DNA of 64,000 nucleotides from Terriglobia bacterium (GTDB lineage: Bacteria; Acidobacteriota; Terriglobia; Terriglobales; Acidobacteriaceae), in NCBI GenBank assembly GCA_020073565.1, contig JAIQEY010000026.1:1-64000 (forward strand), written 5' to 3'. The number at the start of each line of letters is the position of its first letter. The stretch's first letter is position 1. The position numbers were made by a program, and so were the translations under genes. A model generated the notes under the pieces. It was not told where the DNA came from and searched no databases. It worked only from the letters and a program-made list of their open reading frames with translations. Shown here piece by piece: positions 52,541 through 60,450 of the stretch.

Positions 52541-53818
52541 ATGAGCAGCCGATCCACGACTTGGAATGAGGCAGAAAACCCGCTCTGGCTGGTCACAGGT
52601 TGGTTGCTTCGGCCTCTTTACCTCGGACTAGCTTTCCCCTCGCTTCTTTACTTGATGGCGATGACCGTTTTCCTCTTTCGTCCGCCCGACCTCTCCTCGT
52701 ACTACGCGGATCGCATCGCCTTCTGCGGGCTCGTTTTGCTGGTCGTGCTACGGACGTTGGCGCTTCGTGAAAAGTTTCCATTCGTCGCCGGTATTACTCT
52801 GCCCATGATTGTCCTGACCGCGCTGGCTGTCATGCGAGCTCTCCGTGAACCGTTTGATGCGCAGGCATGGAGCATCATCGCCAGTAAGTTCATTGTCCCC
52901 TTTGCTCTGTTTCACGTAGCCATCCTTGTCTTTCGTGGGCCATCGGAGCGGCGGCATTTTCAAATCTTCGTCGTCCTTGCCCTCGGGTACCTCGTGTTCA
53001 TCGCGATCGCCTTCCTGCTGGACGCGCGCTCGTTGATCTTTCCCCGCTTCATTCTCGACGAGACGATCGGCTTTCATCCGGAGCGCGCTCGGGGCCCGTT
53101 TCTGCAGGCGGTGGCCAACGGAGTCTCGCTCAACCTGCTCGGAATTCTGGCGGTAGCGCTCTCGGACAAGCGCAAGACTGCTGTCCTACTGCTCTGGCTG
53201 GTTTTACCGCTGGCGGTACTGGCGACCATGACGCGGGCGGTGTGGATCTCCTTCGCCGTCTCTGCAATTGCCCTGCGTTTCCGGCTGAATGAACGCCGCC
53301 TGCACTTCGTCTACATCGCAACCTTACTTGTGGCACTGCTGGTTGGGCTGTCGGTGGCAATGAGCGGTAACTCGCTGAAGACCACGCTTTGGGATCGGGC
53401 CAGCGAGCGAGGCCCGGTGGAAGCGCGCGTGGCCGTGTACCACGCTGGCTGGGCCATGTTCCAGGAGCGGCCGCTCACCGGATGGCCCGCCGGTGGCATG
53501 TATGCCGAGCTGGCACGCCGCATGGAGGGTTACCATCTCCGCACCTTCTACGTCCACAATACTTATCTGGCCTTGCTGGTTGAGTTGGGCGTTCCGGGAC
53601 TGGCAATCTACGCGCTCCTTTTCTTCAATCTCTTCCGCCTCTCCCGGCGCGGGGTGCCGGGAGAATCAGGCCCAGTCGCTGTGTTACGCAAAGTCTGGCC
53701 GATCCTTCTGATGGTCTACCTTTTCAACGCCTTCTTCGTGGACATGGCGTACCAGTTCGTGATCGCGCTCATGTTCACCGCTGCCGGCATGTTGTGCTCC
53801 TCGGAGGCTGCCGCATGA
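52541..53818 (+). CDS. O-antigen ligase/polymerase family membrane protein
   Basis: A 425-residue protein with about 11 helices and the Wzy_C-type periplasmic loop (about 290-345; MFQERPLTGWPAGGMY then HNTYLALLVELGVPGLAIY). ATG 52541 follows the previous stop by 8 bases; the longer frame is an overlap artefact. It probably polymerises or ligates the repeat unit. The stop overlaps the next ATG as ATGA. Confidence 0.87.
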   Translation: MSSRSTTWNEAENPLWLVTGWLLRPLYLGLAFPSLLYLMAMTVFLFRPPDLSSYYADRIAFCGLVLLVVLRTLALREKFPFVAGITLPMIVLTALAVMRALREPFDAQAWSIIASKFIVPFALFHVAILVFRGPSERRHFQIFVVLALGYLVFIAIAFLLDARSLIFPRFILDETIGFHPERARGPFLQAVANGVSLNLLGILAVALSDKRKTAVLLLWLVLPLAVLATMTRAVWISFAVSAIALRFRLNERRLHFVYIATLLVALLVGLSVAMSGNSLKTTLWDRASERGPVEARVAVYHAGWAMFQERPLTGWPAGGMYAELARRMEGYHLRTFYVHNTYLALLVELGVPGLAIYALLFFNLFRLSRRGVPGESGPVAVLRKVWPILLMVYLFNAFFVDMAYQFVIALMFTAAGMLCSSEAAA

Positions 53819-55068
53819 CCACCGTCGCTTATATCGCAAACGAGTTTCCTTCTCCCGTCGAGCCGTACGTGAAGGACGAAATCGGCGAGCTGCGACGGCG
53901 CGGAGTACGCGTGATCTGCTGCAGTGGCAAAAGGGTCGCGCCGCAGGGACTCAGCCGCACGGACCGCTCTTTCTGGGACGAAACGCGTTATTTCCAACCG
54001 CTATCTGATGATGAACTGATGCGCGCCGCACGGCACCTGGTATCCGATCGCTCCGCACTCTGGCAATTCCTGAAACCCATGTTTTGGGAGTGTGGCGTTT
54101 CTCCCACCAAACGCCTGCGCGTTTTGGCTCACACGGTAATGGGCGCGGTCCTGGCGGAAGAGTTAGCGCCCCTGGGCGTCGAACACATCCACGCGCATCA
54201 CGGATACTTCGCTTCCTGGATGGCGCTGGTCGCGGCGCGCCTGCTTGGAATCGGTTTCAGCCTTACACTGCACGGCTCGGATCTGCTGCGGCGTGCCGAT
54301 CTGCTGGGCGCCAAACTGCGCGCATGCCAGTTCTGCGTCACGATCTCCGATTTCAATCGCAGCTACATCCTGAAGCGCTACCCGTCCACGCCCGAATCGA
54401 AGGTGATTGTCCAGCGCCTGGGAGTGGATCGCGTCCATCCCAGCCCGGTCCCAATCAATGAAAGGCAACACCGGTTCTGCCTCCTCGCCGTCGGGCGGCT
54501 GCATCGCGTGAAGAACTACTCGTTCCTGATTCAGGCCTGTGCCGCTCTGCGCGACGAGGGACTCGATGTGATCTGCTGGATCGTCGGCGAGGGCCCGGAG
54601 CGTCGGGCTCTCGAGCGCCAGATCAAGGCATTGCGCCTTCAGGAACGTGTTTACCTGATCGGCTACGTACCCCCGATTCATCTGTCCGGCTATTACCGTT
54701 ACGCGAACCTGGTCGCGCTGACCAGCTTAAGCGAAGGCATCCCAATAGTCTTGATGGAAGCGATGGCCCACGAAAAACACGTGCTGGCTCCCGCGATCAC
54801 AGGGATTCCGGAACTCGTCGAGCACGGGCGCACAGGATTTCTCTATGAACCAGGATCGCTGCCCGACTTCCTCAGTTCTGTGCGATGGATTCTGAGCAAC
54901 CAGGCTTCCATTGCGAATATCCCGCGCGCCGCGGCCGCCAACGTCGCCTGTTTCTACAACCGCCAACGAAATCTCCGCTGCTTTGCGGACCAGTTCCTGA
55001 CTCGCATCGCGAAAGTGGGCACTGATCATGCGTATCCTCTATTGCAACAAATACGACTATCCGTTTAG
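53815..55068 (+). CDS. GT4-family glycosyltransferase
   Basis: A 417-residue GT-B enzyme. ATG 53815 has GGAGG 6 bases upstream. The C-terminal nucleotide-sugar site reads VGRLHRVKNYSFLIQA, WIVGEGPERRALERQI, GYVPPIHLSGYYRYA and EGIPIVLMEAMAHEKHVLA (E-x7-E). HAHHGYFASWMA is in the N-terminal domain. Sugar donor unknown. The next gene starts 41 bases before its end. Confidence 0.9.
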   Translation: MTTVAYIANEFPSPVEPYVKDEIGELRRRGVRVICCSGKRVAPQGLSRTDRSFWDETRYFQPLSDDELMRAARHLVSDRSALWQFLKPMFWECGVSPTKRLRVLAHTVMGAVLAEELAPLGVEHIHAHHGYFASWMALVAARLLGIGFSLTLHGSDLLRRADLLGAKLRACQFCVTISDFNRSYILKRYPSTPESKVIVQRLGVDRVHPSPVPINERQHRFCLLAVGRLHRVKNYSFLIQACAALRDEGLDVICWIVGEGPERRALERQIKALRLQERVYLIGYVPPIHLSGYYRYANLVALTSLSEGIPIVLMEAMAHEKHVLAPAITGIPELVEHGRTGFLYEPGSLPDFLSSVRWILSNQASIANIPRAAAANVACFYNRQRNLRCFADQFLTRIAKVGTDHAYPLLQQIRLSV

Positions 55069-57481
55069 TGGCACCGAGGCGTACCTCTTCGAGTTGGTCC
55101 GCCAGATGAATGAGCGCGGCCACACCACCGCTCTCTTCAGCATGGACCACGGCCATCCCTCTGCCTTCACAGGTCGCAGTTACCGGATTCCGTACCTTGA
55201 CTTCAAGGACCGCAACGCTGGATTCCTGAAGAAGGCGCGCATGGCGGCCCACGCCCTCTACTCCCCATCGGCGCGCCGTGCCATGCATGCCTGCCTCGAC
55301 GACTTTAGTCCCGATGTAGCCCACATTCGCGGAATCTACCATCACCTGTCGCCCTCGATTCTGTGGGAACTGAAGCAGCAGGGCGTTCCGGTGATCTATC
55401 ACGTGAATGATTTCAAGATTCTCTGTCCCACCTACAACCTGGTGGCCGACGGCCACGCCTGCGAGTCATGCAGCCGCGGTGCGTATTTCCATGCGCTCAC
55501 CAAGGGTTGTTATGCCGGACCCCGCTCCAGTGCCGCCGTCCTCGTCGCCGAAGCCTACTTGCACAAATGGTTGCGAACTTACGAACGCTGCGTGGACCTG
55601 TTCCTAACTCCCAGCGAGTTCGTGTGCGACAAGCTGATCGCCGCCGGTTATCCGAAAGAACGTATCGAAGTGCTGCCGCATTTCCAGGCTCTGCCCTCCG
55701 AGGAATTGCTCGCGCCCGACGAGGGATATGTCCTCTACTTCGGTCGACTTTCACCTGAGAAGGGAGTGTACGAGCTTCTGCGCGCCATGGTGCGTCTGCC
55801 ACACATTCCTCTGATCATCGCCGGCGATGGCCCGGAGCGTGACTGCCTGCAAGCACTGGCGCACGAACTGCACCTGAACAACGTCCAGTTCGCGGGCATG
55901 GTTCATGGCCCGCAACTGGAAAGGTTGATCGCCGGATGCAGGTTTTCTGTGTTCCCATCTCACGCCTACGAAACACTGGGAAAGTCGATTCTGGAGTCGT
56001 ATGCCTGGGCGCGTCCGGTAGTAGCCACCGACCTGGGCTCACGCCGCGAACTGGTGGACAACGGTGTAACCGGAATACTCTACCGGCCGGGAGATCGCGA
56101 AGAACTTGTTCACTCCATCGGATTTCTTTTCGAACGGAATGACCTGGTGGCGAAAATGGGTGCGGCCGCCCGCCGCCGGTTGCGGGACAAGCATGATCCA
56201 GCCCGTCACATGGATGCGCTGCTTGAAATCTATTCCCGTCTCGCGCCCCGCAACAGGACTCTGGATTTCCCTGCAACCGCTCGCATTCCTCACGCTGGAA
56301 AACACATTCGAGTCGCCTTTATCGGGGGACGCGGCCTGGTCTCCAAGTACAGCGGCATCGAGTCCTACTACGAGCAGGTTGGGCTGGAACTGGCACGCCT
56401 TGGCCACGAAGTCACCGTCTATTGCCGCAATTATTTCACTCCTCCGATGAGCGAACACAACGGTATGCGCGTGCGCCGCCTGCCTACTATCCGCTCCAAG
56501 CACCTGGAAACTGTGGTACACACTCTTCTAAGCACCGTGCACGCAATGTTTTCAGACTGCGACATCGTCCACTACCACTGCCTGGGACCAGCGTTGTTTT
56601 CCTTTCTTCCGCGGCTGGTGGGGGAAAAAACGGTCGTCACCGTGCAAGGTCTCGACTGGCAACGCCGCAAGTGGGGCTGGATCGCATCTCATGTGCTTCG
56701 CCTGGGAGAAGCGGCCGCCGTGGTCCTGCCTACCTCTACCATGGTCGTATCGCACACGCTGCAGCATTACTATTGGCAACAGTACCGGCGGCAAACTACG
56801 TATATCCCGAACGGCGCTGGTCAAGTCAGGCGCGTCACACCGCTGCAAATGGCCAAGTGGGACCTGCTGCCCGACAACTACGTCCTGTTCCTGGGAAGAT
56901 TCTCGCCGGAAAAGAACTGTCATCTGTTGATCGACGCCTTCGAGCACCTCCGGACGGATATGAAGTTGGTGCTGGCCGGTGGATCGAGCCACTCCGACGC
57001 CTACGTCGAAAACTTGCGACGTCACCAGTCTAAGCAGATCCGCCTTTTGCCATGGACTTCGGGAGCGGATCTGGAGGAGTTGCTCTCCCACGCTGCCCTG
57101 TTCGTGCTTCCTTCGGACCTGGAAGGCCTGTCCCTCGCTCTCCTGGATGCCATGGCTGCCGGCGTCTGCGTGCTGACCAGTGACATCCCTGAGAACAATG
57201 AGGTGGTCGCGGGCGCCGGGTTCACCTTCCATCGCGGCGACCAGGCCGACCTGGAGCGCATGCTCGATCTGCTGGTCCGTAATCCTGAGCTTCGGCGCCA
57301 ATCTGCCAACCGCGCTCAGAAGCGGATCCAGAGCGAATACGCCTGGCCTGTCATTGCGCGAGCCATCGAAAAGTCTTACTACGAACTGCTTGGCTGGGAT
57401 CCTCAGGAAGCCGCCGAGGACTCTGCCGTCTGTGAACCCCCAGCCGAATCTGTGCCTCTGAGCCAGGCGCCTCTCGTCTGA
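55028..57481 (+). CDS. Double GT4 glycosyltransferase (two-domain fusion)
   Basis: An 817-residue protein that joins two full GT-B enzymes. Copy 1 (about 1-405) contains SGTEAYLFELVRQM, FGRLSPEKGVYELLRA, AGDGPERDCLQALA and YETLGKSILESYAWARP. Copy 2 (about 425-795) contains RVAFIGGRGLVSKYSGIESY, LGRFSPEKNCHLLIDAF and EGLSLALLDAMAAGV. Each half has its own E-x7-E donor motif, so it may add two sugars in sequence. The last 25 residues are Pro/Glu/Ala-rich. Last gene of the export operon. Confidence 0.9.
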   Translation: MRILYCNKYDYPFSGTEAYLFELVRQMNERGHTTALFSMDHGHPSAFTGRSYRIPYLDFKDRNAGFLKKARMAAHALYSPSARRAMHACLDDFSPDVAHIRGIYHHLSPSILWELKQQGVPVIYHVNDFKILCPTYNLVADGHACESCSRGAYFHALTKGCYAGPRSSAAVLVAEAYLHKWLRTYERCVDLFLTPSEFVCDKLIAAGYPKERIEVLPHFQALPSEELLAPDEGYVLYFGRLSPEKGVYELLRAMVRLPHIPLIIAGDGPERDCLQALAHELHLNNVQFAGMVHGPQLERLIAGCRFSVFPSHAYETLGKSILESYAWARPVVATDLGSRRELVDNGVTGILYRPGDREELVHSIGFLFERNDLVAKMGAAARRRLRDKHDPARHMDALLEIYSRLAPRNRTLDFPATARIPHAGKHIRVAFIGGRGLVSKYSGIESYYEQVGLELARLGHEVTVYCRNYFTPPMSEHNGMRVRRLPTIRSKHLETVVHTLLSTVHAMFSDCDIVHYHCLGPALFSFLPRLVGEKTVVTVQGLDWQRRKWGWIASHVLRLGEAAAVVLPTSTMVVSHTLQHYYWQQYRRQTTYIPNGAGQVRRVTPLQMAKWDLLPDNYVLFLGRFSPEKNCHLLIDAFEHLRTDMKLVLAGGSSHSDAYVENLRRHQSKQIRLLPWTSGADLEELLSHAALFVLPSDLEGLSLALLDAMAAGVCVLTSDIPENNEVVAGAGFTFHRGDQADLERMLDLLVRNPELRRQSANRAQKRIQSEYAWPVIARAIEKSYYELLGWDPQEAAEDSAVCEPPAESVPLSQAPLV

Positions 57482-57515
57482 CCCAGAGGCTACCCCACCA
57501 GCGCCAAGAGTTTTT

Positions 57516-57671
57516 GGGCAGAGCAGCGCTTCAGAGCCCGCGGAAAGACTCCCGGTTTGTATCAGGGCATCGCATTGCAACTTGCGGGGAAACTCTGACT
57601 CGCGCAGGTTTTGGGAGGGCACGACTTCACAGCCTGCGGAAAAACTCCTGTTTCGTATCAGGGCATCGCTT
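57516..57671. repeat. Diverged direct repeat with period near 100 bases
   Basis: Copies at about 57516-57574 and 57617-57671 share GGGCA, a CTTCA.AGCC.GCGGAAA.ACTCC segment, and the identical 15-mer GTATCAGGGCATCGC (57559 and 57655). Gap 57482-57818 contains no gene. An inverted copy is at 58351-58377. Confidence 0.75.
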
Positions 57672-57818
57672 TAGCGGTGCCACAAGTCGTTTGTTCTCAA
57701 CCGCCCCTTTAGGGGCTGCCGTTGCGGATTCGCCTTCTTCCGCAGCCGGGTTCACTCAGCGCGAGAATTTCGAAGCCGCGAGGAGTCCATTGCGCGGCAG
57801 GATTTCATTCGAGGTTTT

Positions 57819-58148
57819 ATGACTCTCAACGAACTTCTGGACACCGTCCCCGCCTACGCGAAAGACTTGAAGCTGAATCTGTCGACCCTGGTGCAGCAAC
57901 AGGAACTGAACGACCAGCAAATCCGGGGAACGCTAGTGGCCTCAGCCGTGGCGTCGCGCAACCCGCAACTGATTCAGGCGGTGCTCGCGGAAGCCACTTC
58001 CCATCTTTCTCCGCCAGCTCTTGAAGCCGCGAAGAGTGCGGCCGCCGTCATGGGCATGAACAATATCTACTACCGTTTTCAGCACCTGACGAAGAACGAG
58101 AAAAACGCAACCTTGCCGGCCCGTCTGCGCGCTTTTGGGACAGTCTAG
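57819..58148 (+). pseudogene. ahpD: Truncated alkylhydroperoxidase AhpD remnant
   Basis: A 109-codon frame with strong match to the N-terminal part of AhpD: LDTVPAYAKDLKLNLSTL, GTLVASAVASRNPQLIQ and AAAVMGMNNIYYRFQHL. Full AhpD proteins are about 175 residues and carry the catalytic CxxC with a nearby His in the second half; here the frame ends at LPARLRAFGTV before that part, right at the start of the repeat block (58150 on). It therefore cannot have peroxidase activity. No ahpC is adjacent. It might still make a small helical protein, but loss of function is the simplest reading. Confidence 0.75.
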
Positions 58149-58173
58149 TGGCCTGGAATGCCCCGAGAATCCA

Positions 58174-58259
58174 GCCCCGGAGGGGCGAACGAACTTAGCC
58201 CAGCGCTTCAGCGCTGGGGAAAGTGGAACAGAAGACGCAAGTCCCGGAGGGACGACCGA
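58174..58259. repeat. REP-like hairpin cluster after ahpD
   Basis: GCCCC-gga-GGGGC (58174-58186), CCCAGCGC-ttca-GCGCTGGG (around 58199-58218) and GTCCC-gga-GGGAC followed by GACCGA (58241-58259). Same family as the hairpins at 14.3 and 38.4 kb. The gap 58149-58422 has no gene. Confidence 0.75.
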
Positions 58260-58350
58260 GTTCTCACGCACACACTTCAGCGCTGCGATAGAGCCTTTGT
58301 TTCCATTGGCGGCTCCAGCCGCTGAGGTCAACATATCGGTCGCGAAATAG

Positions 58351-58377
58351 TTTTTCCGCGGCCTGTTCAGTCGTGCC
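58351..58377. repeat. Inverted copy of the 57.6-kb repeat
   Basis: The 27 bases beginning TTTTTCCGCGGCCTGTTCAG are, when reversed and complemented, a close match to the GGGCACGACTTCACAGCC segment and its GCGGAAAAA tail at 57617-57643. The ahpD remnant is enclosed between the opposed copies. Confidence 0.7.
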
Positions 58378-58422
58378 GCAAAGTTGTTGAGAATGTGTCC
58401 GCGCTTTAGCGCCCGTTGGGCA

Positions 58423-59274
58423 TTAGTGCAGCTTGAATTCGACGGCAATCGTCGTTTCGACTTCCGCCGGTTTGCCGTCGACCTGATAGGGCTCGAATTT
58501 CCAGGACTGTACGGCGTCGGCCGCGGACTGAGCGAGCAAATCGGCTCCGCTAATTGCGCGCACCCGCCTGACCGTTCCATCTGCGCCAATCACCGCGTCC
58601 AGAACGACCATCCCCTGTTTTCCGGCCCGGCGGGCTGCTTCCGGATAGACCGGCCTTTCCTTGTACACAATCCGTTTCTCCATGATCTCCGGAGAAACTC
58701 TCAGCGATCCCAACTCCGCCACAGAGGAGGCCTGCGCCTCGAGTTCGTTCCACGACCTCTGCCACTGCCACCACGCAAGACCGGTCAAGAACACCATGAC
58801 GGCCGCGAGCGCGTAGAACCGGCGCAGCCAGACTCGAATCCCGCGGATGCGCCGTTCGCTGACTGCGGCGGCGGCAGCTGAAACTGCCTTCGGACCTTCC
58901 CTCTTTTTGGAAACTTGCGCTGGCTGCCCAGCGACGCGGCCCTGCCAGTAGCGGATCATTTCCCGCTGCTCCAGGGGCAAGCCAACAAACTGAAGCCCGC
59001 AACGCAGCCGCTCCTGGTAGCGCACTAGAACTCGCGAGCGCACCGGGACGCCAAGGTTCGGAAGCCGTATCTCCACGGCAACCTGCTGGTCCGGAACCAG
59101 CTCTCCGGCGATGATGGCGCCAACACCAGTCTCACTGACATCCGTGCAGCGGCCGGGCAGGGTTTCGGGAAGCCCCAGTTGCAGCGCGACCACATCCAGG
59201 GACACATGAACGGGCAGGCGGCGAGAGGCGCGCCGTTCTTTCTTCTTCAGAGCCAGCAAGGGAGCTGCACTCAT
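58423..59274 (-). CDS. PilZ-domain protein with a TonB-like C-terminal domain
   Basis: A 283-residue protein starting at ATG 59274 with GGAGGC upstream. Order: PilZ domain (about 12-110; ERRASRRLPVHVSLDVV carries the RRxxR arginine motif for cyclic-di-GMP, with TDVSETGVG), basic linker, one membrane helix (about 152-170; FYALAAVMVFLTGLAWWQW), then a TonB C-terminal domain (about 205-283; PVYPEAARRAGKQGMVVLDA, SAADAVQSWKFEPYQVDG). The PilZ part would be cytoplasmic and the TonB part periplasmic. No ExbBD is near. A direct link from c-di-GMP to envelope function is implied but untested. Confidence 0.85.
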   Translation of the reverse strand: MSAAPLLALKKKERRASRRLPVHVSLDVVALQLGLPETLPGRCTDVSETGVGAIIAGELVPDQQVAVEIRLPNLGVPVRSRVLVRYQERLRCGLQFVGLPLEQREMIRYWQGRVAGQPAQVSKKREGPKAVSAAAAAVSERRIRGIRVWLRRFYALAAVMVFLTGLAWWQWQRSWNELEAQASSVAELGSLRVSPEIMEKRIVYKERPVYPEAARRAGKQGMVVLDAVIGADGTVRRVRAISGADLLAQSAADAVQSWKFEPYQVDGKPAEVETTIAVEFKLH

Positions 59275-59398
59275 CCGATCGCCTCCGCAGGGATTGAACA
59301 CCTTCTGGTCTTGCAGCTGGATCAAAGACGAATGCGGCGCTTCATGAAAAATATCTCCAAGAGTATAACGGAAATGCAGGAATAGTGGTCCTCAGCTC

Positions 59399-60103
59399 AT
59401 GATTCACATCCGGCCGCAAGACAAGGTTTTTGTTCTTACTGGGTCAGGTGTCAGTGCCGAGAGTGGCATCCCCACCTTTCGCGGGGTGGGTGGCCTGTGG
59501 CGCAATTATCGCATCGAAGAGGTTGCATCCCCTGATGCCTGGGCACAGGATCCCGCACTGGTCTGGGATTTCTACTCTATGCGTCGGAGCGTTGCTGCCC
59601 GTGCCAAGCCCAATCCCGCGCATCTCGCGCTCGCCGATCTGGAGAAGAGGCTGGCGGACCGCTTGTTTCTCTGCACCCAGAACGTGGACAACCTCCACGA
59701 ACAAGCGGGATCGCGCCACGTTCTTCACATGCACGGCGAGCTTTTCAAGAGCCGCTGCGACACTTGCCGGCGGTCGCCGTTCCCCGATGACTCCAGCTAC
59801 GAAGGCCCAGCGCAGATACCGCGCTGCCAATGCGGAGGCAAAATCCGCCCGCACATCTGCTGGTTCGGGGAAGTACCCTACGAACTGGACCGCATCTTTG
59901 CGGCGTTGCGCCATTGCACAGTGTTCGCCGCCGTGGGAACATCCGGTGTGGTGGAGCCGGCCGCCAGCTTCGTCGCCCAGGTCCGTGGACGCGCACGCAC
60001 CTACTACGTGGGTCCGGAAGAGCCCGTCAACGCTTCAGACTTCGACCAGTGCTTTCAGGCGAAAGCGGGAAAGATCCTGCCAACTCTGTTCGCACTCGCC
60101 TAG
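59399..60103 (+). CDS. cobB: NAD-dependent protein deacylase (sirtuin, CobB type)
   Basis: A 234-residue sirtuin. NAD-binding GSGVSAESGIPTFRG is near residue 15, TQNVDNLHEQAG near 95, catalytic His in VLHMHGELF, zinc cysteines in CDTCRR and CQCGGKIRP (two pairs), and GTSGVVEPAA near 182. The Tyr-x-x-Arg pair in FYSMRR suggests class III type activity on succinyl or malonyl groups as well as acetyl. Stand-alone gene, divergent from the PilZ-TonB gene. Confidence 0.94.
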   Translation: MIHIRPQDKVFVLTGSGVSAESGIPTFRGVGGLWRNYRIEEVASPDAWAQDPALVWDFYSMRRSVAARAKPNPAHLALADLEKRLADRLFLCTQNVDNLHEQAGSRHVLHMHGELFKSRCDTCRRSPFPDDSSYEGPAQIPRCQCGGKIRPHICWFGEVPYELDRIFAALRHCTVFAAVGTSGVVEPAASFVAQVRGRARTYYVGPEEPVNASDFDQCFQAKAGKILPTLFALA

Positions 60104-60143
60104 AACTACCGTGCCCTCCCGGCCCTGTCATGCTGAGCGAGGA

Positions 60144-60169
60144 TTGAGCTTCGCCAAAGCGAAGCTCAA
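60144..60169. terminator. Hairpin between convergent cobB and the small TTG-start gene
   Basis: TTGAGCTTCGC (60144-60154) and GCGAAGCTCAA (60159-60169) form an exact 11-bp stem with a CAAA loop. There is no T tract. It could stop transcription from both sides or be a dispersed repeat; the surrounding GTCATGCTGAGCG...GTCGAAGCATC looks like a common intergenic repeat. Confidence 0.5.
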
Positions 60170-60207
60170 CCGCAGTCGAAGCATCCCTACATGATAAACA
60201 GACCCAA

Positions 60208-60423
60208 CTAGTCGATGAGGCGGGAGATACAGCTGATGTAGACGCAACTCTTGTCAGTATTGATTTCATTGAGTCGGACTACTTCCGCTTCCGCTGCCTC
60301 TTTTGACCTGGACACCTTGACCACCATAATGTGATTTCCCGGATACTGTTCATCGAAGGGAAAGTCAACCCTGACAACCGCGTACACGTGCGAGAATTTC
60401 AAATGAGGTTGATCAAGTGCCAA
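60208..60423 (-). CDS. Small hypothetical protein with TTG start
   Basis: A 71-residue protein. Start TTG 60423 has GGAGGT 6 bases upstream, which decides it. The sequence HVYAVVRVDFPFDEQYP, HIMVVKVSRSKEAAEAEV and RLNEINTDKSCVYISCISRL has an alpha/beta pattern, natural composition and looks like a family of small acidobacterial proteins, but no function is known to me. It lies 27 bases after the polA stop on the same strand. Confidence 0.65.
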   Translation of the reverse strand: MALDQPHLKFSHVYAVVRVDFPFDEQYPGNHIMVVKVSRSKEAAEAEVVRLNEINTDKSCVYISCISRLID

Positions 60424-60450
60424 TTCGTACCTCCGCAGCGCTCCCGCCGC

